NCBI GenBank assembly: GCA_016284175.1 | Contig: JAEEOJ010000056.1 | Span: forward strand, 1 to 42,003 | Direction: 5' to 3' | Length of the DNA stretch: 42,003 nucleotides | From: Lachnospiraceae bacterium | Lineage (GTDB): Bacteria; Bacillota; Clostridia; Lachnospirales; Lachnospiraceae | In this document: positions 1 through 7,551 of the stretch, piece after piece | Layout: each line of letters opens with the position of its first letter | How positions within the stretch are numbered: the first letter of the stretch is position 1 | Notes under the pieces: model-generated | Databases searched by the model: none | What the model was told of the DNA's origin: nothing | Seen by the model: the letters and a program-made list of their open reading frames with translations, nothing else | Program-made: the position numbers and the translations under genes

Positions 1-750
1 ACCGCTCACACTCTTTGTATCCGTGATGCATATCGAATAATCCGACAAATCGGAATCTATTTTTTCAATTACGGGATCTGCGGGATTTGAAAAATCAATA
101 TATACAAATCCGCCTACCGAGCAGGCTGTCTGATCCATCAATCCAGAAGGTTTTCCGAAATAAATGTTTTCGGAATACTGACCGATCTGCGCTATTTCTC
201 TGGCACTGATTTTCATATCGTTGAAAAGTCCCGATACAATATTGCCAAGGAGTGTTTCGAATGCGGCCGAAGAAGCAAATGCCGAGCCTACGGGAATGTC
301 CGAGGTTATGTAGGCAGCGAATCCGCCTAAGTTATAGCCCATGTCCTTAAGGCCGTTTAACATTCCTTTTATGAGCGCCGTTGTGCTCTTTGCCTCTTCG
401 TCACTGATCTCAAGCGCATTGATATCAATCTTAATCTCGGGGTTTTCTCCCGAAACCATTCTTACAAAATCATCTTCAGATTTTTTTACAACAGCAATTA
501 CATCCGCATTTACGGCTGCGGCTATAACTTTTCCGTGCTGGTGATCGGTATTGTTTCCGATGATTTCTATTCTTCCGGGAGCGGAGAAAATGCTTAAATC
601 TCCGCTTCCGAATAAGATTTCAAATTTTTCGCACGCGGCAATATATCTTGCGCACTGATAATCAAGTTTTGTTTCGTCTAAGTAGATGTCGACAAGAATA
701 TTGTCAAGCGATCCGTTTCTTATGCTTTCAACTAGTTCGCTTTTTTGCAT
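1..750 (-). CDS. galK: galactokinase, C-terminus cut by window edge
   Basis: GHMP-family sugar kinase, expected to phosphorylate galactose to galactose-1-phosphate in the cytoplasm (Leloir pathway). The 250 visible codons read without a stop from an ATG at 750 to the window edge, so the C-terminal part lies outside. The N-terminal signature APGRIEIIGNNTDHQHG is the galactokinase substrate motif in the form usual for Clostridia, and the GHMP ATP-binding loop appears as SDIPVGSAFASSAAFE. A ribosome binding site AGGGTGG lies just upstream. The gene begins 21 bp after the stop of the PutP-like symporter on the same strand, so the two may be co-transcribed. Family assignment is firm. The exact sugar (galactose versus a related sugar) is inferred. 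Confidence 0.88.
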   Translation of the reverse strand, partial: MQKSELVESIRNGSLDNILVDIYLDETKLDYQCARYIAACEKFEILFGSGDLSIFSAPGRIEIIGNNTDHQHGKVIAAAVNADVIAVVKKSEDDFVRMVSGENPEIKIDINALEISDEEAKSTTALIKGMLNGLKDMGYNLGGFAAYITSDIPVGSAFASSAAFETLLGNIVSGLFNDMKISAREIAQIGQYSENIYFGKPSGLMDQTACSVGGFVYIDFSNPADPVIEKIDSDLSDYSICITDTKSVSG

Positions 751-771
751 ATAACCACCCTGTCAGAAGAA

Positions 772-2295
772 TTAATCCTCTTTCATTCTTGATACTTCAT
801 CAAACAAATCACTGATTTCTCTTGCGGGCTTTTTGTCGATAAGTGAAACAACGATAGCCACGATCATACTGAAGATAAATCCGGGGATAATCTCGTAAAG
901 TCCTGTGTTGAAGATGCAGAGCTTTTCAACAGAACCTGAAAGGCAACAGTACCAGAAAGCATCCATTGCGAAACCTGCAACGATACCTGCGATAGCGCCT
1001 TTGTAAGTAAATCTCTTCCAGTAAAGAGCAAGAATGATAGCAGGTCCGAATGCCGCACCGAATGCACCCCATGCACATTCAACCAGCGCCATGATACCTT
1101 TACAGTTAGGATTAACCGCAATCATAAGTGCAATAACCGAGATAAATGCAACTACGCCTCTGCCGACAACAAGCATTTCCTTATCGCCTGCTTTTTTACG
1201 AAGAACAGGTTTGTAGAAGTCTGTTGCAAAAGCGGAGGATGAAGCAAGAAGCTGTGAGTCCGCCGTTGACATTGAAGCTGCAAGAATTGCCGATAAAAGA
1301 ATACCTGCAATAAGTGCGGGGAACAATGCACGAACCATTGTGATAAATACAAAGCTTCTGTCATCTGCGCCAAGGCTTGTGCCAAGATACTGATGAGCAA
1401 CAAGTGCAACTACGGAAGCCATGATAAGAATAAGTGTTGTCCAGAAACATCCGATAATCTGAGATCTTCTCATTTCTTTTTCGGACTTAATAGACATATA
1501 TCTTACAAGGATATGAGGCATACCCATGTAGCCGAGGCCCCAGCCGAGACCGCTCAAGATATCCTTAAGACTGTTATAATCAAATTTACCACTTGATAAA
1601 ATGTTGTAGTAGTTTTCATCGGTTACTACCTGAGCAACAGGAGTAAATCCGGGTCTGTTCATGACTATAAGTGCAACGATAGGTGCAGCCATGAGAGCCA
1701 TTAACATTAACATTCCCTGGAAGAAGTCGGTCCAGCAAACCGCATTGAAACCGCCTAAGAATGTGTAAAGAAGGATGATGATTGTAGCGCCGATCATGGC
1801 AACAAGGGGATCCCATCCGAATATATTGTTAAAGAGTGAACCGCATGCATAAATACTTGATGCGGAATAGATACAGTAAACAACAATGAAAATTACCGCA
1901 CATACTGCCTGAAGTGCAGGATTCTTTTCCTTGAATCTGTTTGTCAAAAACTGAGGAATTGTAATTGAGTCATCAGCCTTGATTGAATACTTTCTGAGTC
2001 TCGGTGCAATGAAAATCCATGCACAGATGGTTCCTATCATAAGACCTACGGAAATCCAAACCTGACCCATACCCCAAAGGTAAATGGATCCAGGAAGGCC
2101 CATGAGAACCCACGCACTCATGTCGGAAGCACCTGCCGAAAGTGCTGCAACAAATCCGTTCATCTGTCTGCCGCCAAGAAAATATGCCTTGTCACCGGTC
2201 TGTTTTCTGCCCTTTACGAAGAAGAAAATACCGATTGCAAGAACAAGCACCAGATAAACTATAAAAGCTGCCATTTCCAAATAATTTTTTTCCAT
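772..2295 (-). CDS. putP: sodium:proline symporter (SSS family)
   Basis: Membrane carrier of 507 residues, typical PutP length, with about 13 hydrophobic segments. Visible family marks are the TM2 region SAGASDMSAWVLMGLPG, which contributes to Na+ and proline binding in PutP, the ITIPQFLTNRF segment after TM3, the TFLGGFNAVCWTDFFQG stretch, and the SAILAASMSTADSQLLASSS segment of TM8 with its Na+-site serine/threonine residues. It should import proline (possibly another small solute) with Na+. The ribosome binding site GGTGGAG is 5 nt before ATG. A plausible sigma-A promoter lies at 2344-2372. The gene is divergent from trxA. Substrate is inferred from overall PutP resemblance; other SSS substrates cannot be excluded, and the adjacent galK is an odd partner. 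Confidence 0.88.
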   Translation of the reverse strand: MEKNYLEMAAFIVYLVLVLAIGIFFFVKGRKQTGDKAYFLGGRQMNGFVAALSAGASDMSAWVLMGLPGSIYLWGMGQVWISVGLMIGTICAWIFIAPRLRKYSIKADDSITIPQFLTNRFKEKNPALQAVCAVIFIVVYCIYSASSIYACGSLFNNIFGWDPLVAMIGATIIILLYTFLGGFNAVCWTDFFQGMLMLMALMAAPIVALIVMNRPGFTPVAQVVTDENYYNILSSGKFDYNSLKDILSGLGWGLGYMGMPHILVRYMSIKSEKEMRRSQIIGCFWTTLILIMASVVALVAHQYLGTSLGADDRSFVFITMVRALFPALIAGILLSAILAASMSTADSQLLASSSAFATDFYKPVLRKKAGDKEMLVVGRGVVAFISVIALMIAVNPNCKGIMALVECAWGAFGAAFGPAIILALYWKRFTYKGAIAGIVAGFAMDAFWYCCLSGSVEKLCIFNTGLYEIIPGFIFSMIVAIVVSLIDKKPAREISDLFDEVSRMKED

Positions 2296-2343
2296 AATTT
2301 CTCCACCGCTTTCTGCTTTATTTAAATAAAATCAACCTCTTTT

Positions 2344-2372
2344 AGAATACAATTTATATGCGATATTTGCAA
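2344..2372 (-). promoter_or_regulatory. putative sigma-A promoter of putP
   Basis: On the minus strand TTGCAA (2367-2372) and TATTCT (2344-2349) are separated by exactly 17 nt. The predicted start of transcription is about 40 nt before the putP ATG. No other good hexamer pair was seen in this intergenic region on this strand. Confidence 0.5.
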
Positions 2373-2432
2373 GTATTATTGACGGGGCAAATCTTACCTA
2401 AAAAAGCCGATTTTAATTGGCATTTTGTCACA

Positions 2433-2461
2433 TTGATTTTTATTTTTTATCAACTTATAAT
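2433..2461 (+). promoter_or_regulatory. sigma-A promoter of trxA
   Basis: TTGATT (2433-2438), a 17-nt spacer, and a perfect TATAAT (2456-2461). Transcription should start near 2468, giving a leader of about 42 nt that contains the GAAAGGGG ribosome binding site. Confidence 0.7.
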
Positions 2462-2509
2462 AGTTACTATAGGAGTACGAATAAAAGTGATTCCGGAAAG
2501 GGGTGTAAT

Positions 2510-2815
2510 ATGTCAGTAATAAATGTAACAAATGATAATATCGAAGAGATTAAAAAGAGTGATAAAAAGGTTCTTTTAGACTTCTTCGCAACATGGTGCG
2601 GACCCTGTCAGATGGTTTCTCCTTTGGTAGATGAAATCGCAGAGGAACATCCTGAATTTACCGTCGGTAAAATTGATATCGACGAAGAGCAGGATCTGGC
2701 AGAAGAGTTCGGTGTAATGAGTATTCCCACACTCGTAGTGCTTAAAGACGGCGAAATCGTTACAAAGCATGTCGGCGCGCTTTCCAAAGCAAGAATCCTC
2801 GAGCTGCTTCAGTAG
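2510..2815 (+). CDS. trxA: thioredoxin
   Basis: Cytoplasmic dithiol/disulfide carrier, 101 residues, the normal single-domain thioredoxin length. The active site reads ATWCGPCQ (Cys30 and Cys33), with the conserved cis-proline in GVMSIPTLVV and the glycine-rich end HVGALSKARI. The ATG at 2510 is chosen over an upstream in-frame ATG at 2417 because it follows GAAAGGGG at correct spacing and begins the thioredoxin fold directly; the upstream ATG also lies before the promoter's -10 box. The superoxide reductase gene follows 34 bp later on the same strand, suggesting a small redox-defence operon ended by the hairpin at 3251-3284. Confidence 0.95.
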   Translation: MSVINVTNDNIEEIKKSDKKVLLDFFATWCGPCQMVSPLVDEIAEEHPEFTVGKIDIDEEQDLAEEFGVMSIPTLVVLKDGEIVTKHVGALSKARILELLQ

Positions 2816-2849
2816 TTAAGAGTACAAAATTTTTAAGGAGGAAATAAAA

Positions 2850-3233
2850 ATGAGTGAAGTTAAGTTTTACATCTGTGAAAGATGCGGAAAGATAATCGGT
2901 GTTATTAATCCCACAGCCGTTCCAACAATGTGCTGCGGCGAAGCTATGAAGCCCCTTGTTCCCGGAACAGTTGACGCAAGTCTCGAAAAACATGTTCCCG
3001 TTGTAACAGTTGAAGGCAGCATCGTAAAAGTTAATGTAGGAAGCGTTGACCATCCCATGCTCGAAGAGCACAGCATTCTCTGGGTATATCTTCAGACCGA
3101 AAACGGTGGCCAGAGAAAGAACCTTGCAGTCGGCGGCGCACCCGCTGTTGAATTCGCTCTCGCAGCAGACGACAAGCCCGTTGCCGTATATGCATACTGC
3201 AACCTCCACGGACTCTGGAAAGCAGATATTTAA
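2850..3233 (+). CDS. dfx: desulfoferrodoxin (two-iron superoxide reductase)
   Basis: Reduces superoxide to hydrogen peroxide in the cytoplasm without releasing oxygen, a typical defence of strict anaerobes. At 127 residues it has both iron centres: an N-terminal rubredoxin-like Cys4 site (Cys9, Cys12, Cys28, Cys29) and the catalytic His4Cys site (His48 in the EKHVP motif with Lys47, His68, His74, Cys117, His120 in YCNLHGLW). All expected ligands are present, so the enzyme looks intact. A strong ribosome binding site AAGGAGG precedes ATG. It lies downstream of trxA, which is in keeping with supply of electrons or co-induction under oxidative stress (inference). Electron donor such as rubredoxin is not encoded in the window. 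Confidence 0.95.
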   Translation: MSEVKFYICERCGKIIGVINPTAVPTMCCGEAMKPLVPGTVDASLEKHVPVVTVEGSIVKVNVGSVDHPMLEEHSILWVYLQTENGGQRKNLAVGGAPAVEFALAADDKPVAVYAYCNLHGLWKADI

Positions 3234-3250
3234 TTCTTTTATGATAATGA

Positions 3251-3284
3251 AAATCCCTCCGTTAATGCGGAGGGATTTTTTTAT
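3251..3284. terminator. bidirectional intrinsic terminator
   Basis: An 11-bp perfect stem, AAATCCCTCCG (3251-3261) with CGGAGGGATTT (3268-3278), 6-nt loop, followed by a T tract on the + strand. It sits between the convergent dfx and lipoprotein genes and can end both; the opposite strand has a shorter U run. Confidence 0.85.
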
Positions 3285-4217
3285 TTAGTCCTCATAAAAG
3301 ATTTTAAACGGCACATTTAATTCTGTCATTACTGCTTCTGCCGTATCCAGATCGTATACCGGTTTGATTTCTTCAGCATCGGAATTAAATCTGGGCGCTG
3401 CAGCGAAACCTGTGGTAAAAATATACATTACATTACCTTTCTGACAGATAAAAGCCTGCATGGCCGTACCTGATTGTTTCAGGAAGAAATTAGAAAGGGT
3501 TCTGCTGTTTTCTTCAGAGCTTACAGTTAAATCAATTTTGTCGTAACTGTTATATGAATCCGCATAATCCAAAAATTTTTGGTCTGCAACTTCAACGGTT
3601 TCATATTCAAATATAGAAACTTCAAAAGATGTCTTGTCTGCTTCCTGCGGGTTTAAAACACCGCTTACCCGGGTAAGTGACTTCCAGTCAATAGTTTGCT
3701 GTTCGTCAGAATCCATGACCATAACATCGTTATACGGTTCTTCATAACCCGAGTCTTTCATGACTTCAAGTATCACATTCGAAACGTCATACGGGTCATA
3801 CTTATAATTTTCTTCAATCGGAGCATACTGTATATCTATATGCTCATAATGATATTCTCTTCCGTCGGCGGTAATAACAATGTCGGCAGCTTTTAAATCT
3901 CCGTCGGCTTCCGGCGGTGCAGTCTGGCCCGCCATTCCATATGAGGTATATGAGGTCTGATTTGTGTGAACTACCACCAATCCCGGATACTTATCCTCAT
4001 CTTCTGACGCCTTTTTGTCGGCTGCCGTATTCTCTTCCGCGGTACTGTCGGATGTTGTTTCAGTCGATGTAGTATCTTCAGTCGCCGGCTGATCAATTAA
4101 TTCTTCTATACCCGAAACGTCTATCGTCTCAGGCTTTTCTTTACATGCTGCTGTAGCGGCCAAAAGTGCCGCGGTTACAATAACTCCCATAATCCTATAA
4201 TATTTTTTGTATCCCAT
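3285..4217 (-). CDS. putative lipoprotein of unknown function
   Basis: Not recognised. The 310-residue product has a positively charged N-terminus and hydrophobic stretch ending in ALLAATAAC, so Cys25 is a plausible lipid-attachment site although the lipobox is weak. A Thr/Ser/Glu/Asp-rich linker (about residues 40-75) precedes a globular acidic region. The chosen ATG (4217) follows GAGAGGAGAAAACT; an in-frame ATG at 4265 has no ribosome binding site and would spoil the signal peptide. It follows the MFS gene by 79 bp on the same strand and ends at the shared terminator with dfx. Likely anchored outside the cell membrane; function unknown. Confidence 0.7.
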   Translation of the reverse strand: MGYKKYYRIMGVIVTAALLAATAACKEKPETIDVSGIEELIDQPATEDTTSTETTSDSTAEENTAADKKASEDEDKYPGLVVVHTNQTSYTSYGMAGQTAPPEADGDLKAADIVITADGREYHYEHIDIQYAPIEENYKYDPYDVSNVILEVMKDSGYEEPYNDVMVMDSDEQQTIDWKSLTRVSGVLNPQEADKTSFEVSIFEYETVEVADQKFLDYADSYNSYDKIDLTVSSEENSRTLSNFFLKQSGTAMQAFICQKGNVMYIFTTGFAAAPRFNSDAEEIKPVYDLDTAEAVMTELNVPFKIFYED

Positions 4218-4296
4218 AGTTTTCTCCTCTCGTCTGCTCCGTTTGCTGTTACCATATGAATACATTTTTATAATATCACAAATTTTTTCCGATTTG

Positions 4297-5487
4297 CTAT
4301 ATCTTCCTTTTGGAATTGTCCGATTTATGTCCGATAATAAAAAGCATTATTATGAGCACTATCGGGAAAACGAGGCCCACTCTCATACCGACTCTTATAT
4401 CATCCCCCGCAAACTGCGTCACGCGTCCGACAATCGCAGGTCCTATGCTTCCGCCCAAATCTCCCGCCATCGCAAGAAGTGCAAACATCGCAGTTCCGCC
4501 TGTCGGAAATTTCTTCGAAGATATACTGATGGTTCCGGGCCACATAATTCCTACCGAAAATCCGCAGAAAATACAACCGATAAGTCCGATAATCGGATTA
4601 GCCGAAAGCGATGCAAGAAGGTAACACACAACGCATAACAATCCCGAACCTATCATGAATTTTTTAAGATCAAATTTCTCTCCGTACTTACCGTATATGA
4701 TACGGCTTATGCCCATTGTAACGGCAAAAAGGCACGGTCCTAAAAGATCCCCGACCGCTTTTGAAAGCCCGAGTGCTGCCTCCGCATAGGCAGATGCCCA
4801 CTGCGCCATAGCAAGCTCCGAAGCGCCTGCGCAGACCATAAGACAAATCGCCACCCAGAAAATCGGCTTTTTGCCGAGCTGTCTAATCCCCATGCCCTTT
4901 CCTTCTTCAACTATCGGAACTAACGGGCATGTAGCAAAATTATATATATTAATGGCCGGAACAAGAGCCCAGATAACTGCCAGCCATCTCCAGCTGTCCA
5001 TTCCGAATATCGCGAAGAAAAGCGTAGATATTCCGATTGTTCCGACACATCCCCAGCAGTAGAAGGAATGCAGAAGGCTCATTGTCGCTTCTTTATTTTC
5101 AAATGGACATGCTTCGATTATCGGGCTTGCCAGAACCTCAATCAGTCCGCAGCCCACAGCATATACCGTTACGCTTATAAGAATTCCGACAAATGCATTC
5201 GGCAGCAATTCCGGCAGAAACGCAAGTCCAACTAGTCCCGCCGCCGAGCATATTTCCGACACCACTATCGAAACCCTGTATCCAATCTTATCCACAAACT
5301 TCGCGCAGAAAAGATCCACAAGCAACTGTGTGAAAAAATACACGGTAGAAATAAGCGCAATATTTCCTAACGATATCCCATAGTCCTTATGAAATTTCAA
5401 AAATAAAAGCGGAGCAAAATTCGCCGCTATCGCCTGGGTAATAAAACCCAGATAGCATGCTAATTTCGTTTTTCTGTAATTAGGCAT
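4297..5487 (-). CDS. MFS transporter, probably sugar or small organic solute
   Basis: Major facilitator carrier of 396 residues with about 12 hydrophobic segments. The first half contains an MFS loop-2/3-like stretch (KFVDKIGYRVSI) and LLHSFYCWGCVGT; the second half has FCGFSVGIMWPGTISISS and MAGDLGGSIGP, resembling FucP-like members. The start at 5487 is preferred: the AGAGG ribosome binding site (5494-5498) is 6 nt before it, whereas the alternative ATG at 5493 directly abuts that site. Direction and substrate are unknown. The upstream region contains the 63-bp repeat array (5567-5792), which could influence its expression. Confidence 0.82.
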   Translation of the reverse strand: MPNYRKTKLACYLGFITQAIAANFAPLLFLKFHKDYGISLGNIALISTVYFFTQLLVDLFCAKFVDKIGYRVSIVVSEICSAAGLVGLAFLPELLPNAFVGILISVTVYAVGCGLIEVLASPIIEACPFENKEATMSLLHSFYCWGCVGTIGISTLFFAIFGMDSWRWLAVIWALVPAINIYNFATCPLVPIVEEGKGMGIRQLGKKPIFWVAICLMVCAGASELAMAQWASAYAEAALGLSKAVGDLLGPCLFAVTMGISRIIYGKYGEKFDLKKFMIGSGLLCVVCYLLASLSANPIIGLIGCIFCGFSVGIMWPGTISISSKKFPTGGTAMFALLAMAGDLGGSIGPAIVGRVTQFAGDDIRVGMRVGLVFPIVLIIMLFIIGHKSDNSKRKI

Positions 5488-5566
5488 ATACATCCTCTCA
5501 TACCGGCTGTTTTTTCAAAACAGCCCGCTTGCAGTAATCGCAATTATCGCTGTAATTACGGATTTT

Positions 5567-5792
5567 TACGCGCGTTAAGCGGAAATTCTCTAATATGCGC
5601 GTAGCTTTTATGGTCATTCCTTAAAATCTTACGTGCAAAATTCAAGAACTATTTAAAACGCGCGTAGGTTTTATATTTTTCTCTCAGTTTTTTACGCGCA
5701 TAATTCAAGATATACTCTAAACACACGTAATATCGGATATCCACTCTTAAAATTCTACGCGCTTAATTCTTGTTATGTTCAAAACGCGTGTA
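5567..5792. repeat. four-copy 63-bp tandem array of spaced inverted repeats
   Basis: Four units begin at 5567, 5630, 5693 and 5756, exactly 63 bp apart. Each is 37 nt bounded by TACGYGC and a complementary RYRYGTA arm (for example TACGCGC at 5567-5573 and GCGCGTA at 5597-5603), followed by a 26-nt divergent, AT-rich spacer. Units 2-4 share an internal AATTC box, extended to AATTCAAGA in units 2 and 3. Spacers 1 and 3 end in nearly the same CTTAAAAT. The stretch 5488-5910 holds no credible gene: apart from the MFS ribosome binding site and the rpsI terminator it consists of this array. Left and right arms alternate 30 and 33 nt apart, an average of 31.5 nt or three DNA turns. Confidence 0.85.
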
Positions 5793-5859
5793 ATTTCAAA
5801 TAAATTAGATATTTTTATCCCCGGTAATCATCATTTTATCATAAAAGAATCGAGCAAAC

Positions 5860-5890
5860 AAAAAAATCCCTCCGCATTTTGCGGAGGGAT
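5860..5890 (-). terminator. intrinsic terminator of rplM-rpsI
   Basis: ATCCCTCCGC (5866-5875), loop ATTTT, GCGGAGGGAT (5881-5890): a perfect 10-bp stem followed on the minus strand by a run of seven T. It lies 20 nt after the rpsI stop codon. Confidence 0.88.
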
Positions 5891-5910
5891 ATGTTTTGTT
5901 CCAAGTATAA

Positions 5911-6312
5911 TTATCTCTTTGAGAACTGAGGTGCACGACGAGCAGCTTTGAGACCGTATTTCTTTCTTTCTTTCATACGAGGATCTCTTGTGAGATAACC
6001 CTCTTTCTTAAGAATCTGTCTGTTGTCTTCATCTGCTTTAACAAGTGCACGTGCAAGACCGTGTCTGATGGCACCGGCCTGGCCTGTTGTTCCGCCACCC
6101 TTTACGGTAACGATTACGTCGAACTTATCTGTAGCATTTAAAGCTACGAGGGGCTGACGTACAACAACCTTTAAGGTTTCCATACCGAAGTACTCTTCGA
6201 TATCTCTCTTGTTAACAGTTATATTTCCTTTGCCGGGCATGATATACACTCTGGCAATTGATTTTTTTCTTCTACCTGTTCCGTAGAACTTTTCTGCAGC
6301 TTTCTTAGCCAT
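5911..6312 (-). CDS. rpsI: 30S ribosomal protein S9
   Basis: Component of the small ribosomal subunit head, 133 residues, normal bacterial length. Shows [32 protein letters not shown], the [19 protein letters not shown] signature and the basic tail ending APQFSKR, which reaches the tRNA P site. ATG at 6312 is preferred; a TTG two codons upstream sits too close to the AGGAGG site. It follows rplM by 30 bp, the universal bacterial L13-S9 operon order. Confidence 0.98.
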   Translation of the reverse strand: MAKKAAEKFYGTGRRKKSIARVYIMPGKGNITVNKRDIEEYFGMETLKVVVRQPLVALNATDKFDVIVTVKGGGTTGQAGAIRHGLARALVKADEDNRQILKKEGYLTRDPRMKERKKYGLKAARRAPQFSKR

Positions 6313-6342
6313 TATCAATATCCTCCTATTTAAACTTCAGGT

Positions 6343-6771
6343 TTAAAATGTTAAAACTTCGGGCTTCTGAGCCTGATGCTTGTGATCAGGTCCGGCATAT
6401 ACGAATAACTTCTTGTACATTTCTCTTCCTAAAGGTCCTTTGGGAAGCATACCGATTACTGCATGCTCGATTACTTCTTCGGGATGCTTAGCAAGTTTTT
6501 CTTTAAGAACTACCTGCTTGTCACCACCTACGTAATCTGAGTGGCTGAAGTATGTCTTCTGCTCCATCTTCTTACCTGTAACCTGAATTTTCTCTGCGTT
6601 GATAACGATTACATAATCGCCTGTATCGATGTGAGGAGTAAAGGTGGGTTTGTTCTTTCCTCTTAACACCTTAGCAACCTCGCTAGCTAAACGGCCGAGT
6701 GTCTGGCCTTCAGCATCTACTACGTACCATTTTCTTTCAATGGTAGCAGGGCTTGCCATATAAGATTTCAT
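6343..6771 (-). CDS. rplM: 50S ribosomal protein L13
   Basis: Large-subunit assembly protein of 142 residues. Begins [20 protein letters not shown] and contains the family signatures [31 protein letters not shown] and [17 protein letters not shown]. The ATG at 6771 follows TGGAGG at 8 nt; a longer in-frame extension to 6816 would lie within the structured leader and is rejected. Transcription is from the consensus promoter at 6930-6958 through a leader with two hairpins, which may mediate autoregulation. Confidence 0.98.
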   Translation of the reverse strand: MKSYMASPATIERKWYVVDAEGQTLGRLASEVAKVLRGKNKPTFTPHIDTGDYVIVINAEKIQVTGKKMEQKTYFSHSDYVGGDKQVVLKEKLAKHPEEVIEHAVIGMLPKGPLGREMYKKLFVYAGPDHKHQAQKPEVLTF

Positions 6772-6923
6772 TTTGTTTTCCTCCATTAGTCTGACCCCGA
6801 AACGGTCTCCATCCACCGTTTATGGGTTTTTACATTTATTGTCAAACCGTCGGATGTCCGGGCCGCCGGTCAACTTTTCTCTCTGTTCTTTCTATTATTA
6901 GGGCAAATAATGAAAGACTCGCA
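6772..6923 (-). ncRNA. structured 5' leader of rplM, candidate L13 autoregulatory leader
   Basis: About 150 nt separate the predicted transcription start from the rplM ATG. Two hairpins are visible: ACCGGCGG (minus strand, 6870-6863) with CCGACGGT (6853-6846), 7 of 8 pairs, loop 9 nt; and AAACGGT with ACCGTTT (6800-6806/6815-6821), perfect 7 bp, loop GGATGGAG. Firmicutes commonly have an autoregulatory L13 leader RNA here; assignment to that family is inferred from position and structure, not from a covariance search. Confidence 0.55.
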
Positions 6924-6929
6924 CGAAAC

Positions 6930-6958
6930 ATTATACAAAAAGAGTACTATAGTGTCAA
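6930..6958 (-). promoter_or_regulatory. consensus sigma-A promoter of rplM-rpsI
   Basis: Perfect TTGACA (6953-6958), 17-nt spacer and perfect TATAAT (6930-6935) on the minus strand. This is the best promoter in the window, as expected for ribosomal protein genes. Confidence 0.92.
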
Positions 6959-6980
6959 CAAAAAAGTGATTTTTACGGGA

Positions 6981-7012
6981 AAAAACCTCCGGAGAGCTTT
7001 CCCCGGAGGATT
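6981..7012 (-). terminator. intrinsic terminator downstream of mscL
   Basis: CCTCCGG (6987-6993) pairs with CCGGAGG (7003-7009), 9-nt loop; on the minus strand the stem is followed by six T. It lies about 35 nt after the mscL stop and just upstream of the rplM promoter, insulating it. Confidence 0.75.
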
Positions 7013-7044
7013 TTATCTTTTATGAGTAATAATTTCCGCCTGTA

Positions 7045-7521
7045 TTATTCAGCTGGCTGATCGGATGTACAGTGAGGACATTTTGTAGCTTCAATGTCGA
7101 TTTCGCTCTTACAGAAAGGACAAATCTTTGTGGTAGGAGCTGCTTCCTCTTCTGCTTCTTTGTCTTTTTTAAGTTTAGCTGCTGCTGCTTCTGCTGCCTT
7201 TGTAGCGGTGTTGATTGCTTTGAGCATGATGAAAAGAATAACTGCTAAAATAAGGAAGTTAATTACTGCTGTGATGAATCCGCCGTAGTTAATGGATAAA
7301 GCAAGTGCTGCTTCGGAATCAAGACCTGTGTAGTCCACCCAGGGAAGTTTGAGCGCGCCTGCAACTTCTGCGCCACCCACACTGTTAATCAAAGGATTGA
7401 TAAAGCAGGTTGTAAGTGCTGTAACGATTGCGGAGAATGCGCCGCCGATGATAACACCGATAGCCATATCCATAACGTTGCCCTTCAAAGCAAATTCCTT
7501 AAATTCTTTTAAAAGTTTCAT
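7045..7521 (-). CDS. mscL: large-conductance mechanosensitive channel with zinc-ribbon tail
   Basis: Membrane tension-gated channel that releases solutes on osmotic downshock. The N-terminal amphipathic helix MKLLKEFKEFALKGNVMDMA leads into the pore helix IGVIIGGAFSAIVTALTT, and TM2 is about residues 78-100, followed by an Ala/Lys/Glu-rich cytoplasmic bundle. Length 158 exceeds the usual 130-150 because of a C-terminal zinc-ribbon-like module with two CxxC pairs (CPFC and CPHC, about residues 133-151). A good AAGGAGG site precedes ATG. It follows the 143-residue membrane protein by 30 bp on the same strand, so it probably sits at the end of the nuclease/ATPase operon and stops at the hairpin 6981-7012. 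Confidence 0.96.
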   Translation of the reverse strand: MKLLKEFKEFALKGNVMDMAIGVIIGGAFSAIVTALTTCFINPLINSVGGAEVAGALKLPWVDYTGLDSEAALALSINYGGFITAVINFLILAVILFIMLKAINTATKAAEAAAAKLKKDKEAEEEAAPTTKICPFCKSEIDIEATKCPHCTSDQPAE

Positions 7522-7551
7522 AATCTTTCCTCCTTGTATTTAAGATGAAAA

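Noticed and set aside
22-750. Galactokinase signature altered (GNNTDH instead of GEHTDY)
   Set aside because: The variant resembles the usual form in clostridial galactokinases and is not evidence of decay.
2760-3209. 149-codon open frame antisense to dfx
   Set aside because: Complement of the well-supported superoxide reductase; no family match and no ribosome binding site.
4207-4638. 143-codon open frame on the + strand across the MFS 3' end
   Set aside because: His/Ser/Arg-rich shadow of the MFS gene with no start signal.
5567-5792. CRISPR-like array (37-nt repeats with 26-nt spacers)
   Set aside because: Only the outer 7 nt of each unit are conserved, the inner sequence varies, there are just four units and no cas genes are near.
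6822-7025. 67-codon open frame on the + strand opposite the rplM leader
   Set aside because: Lies antisense to the promoter, leader and mscL terminator; no ribosome binding site.
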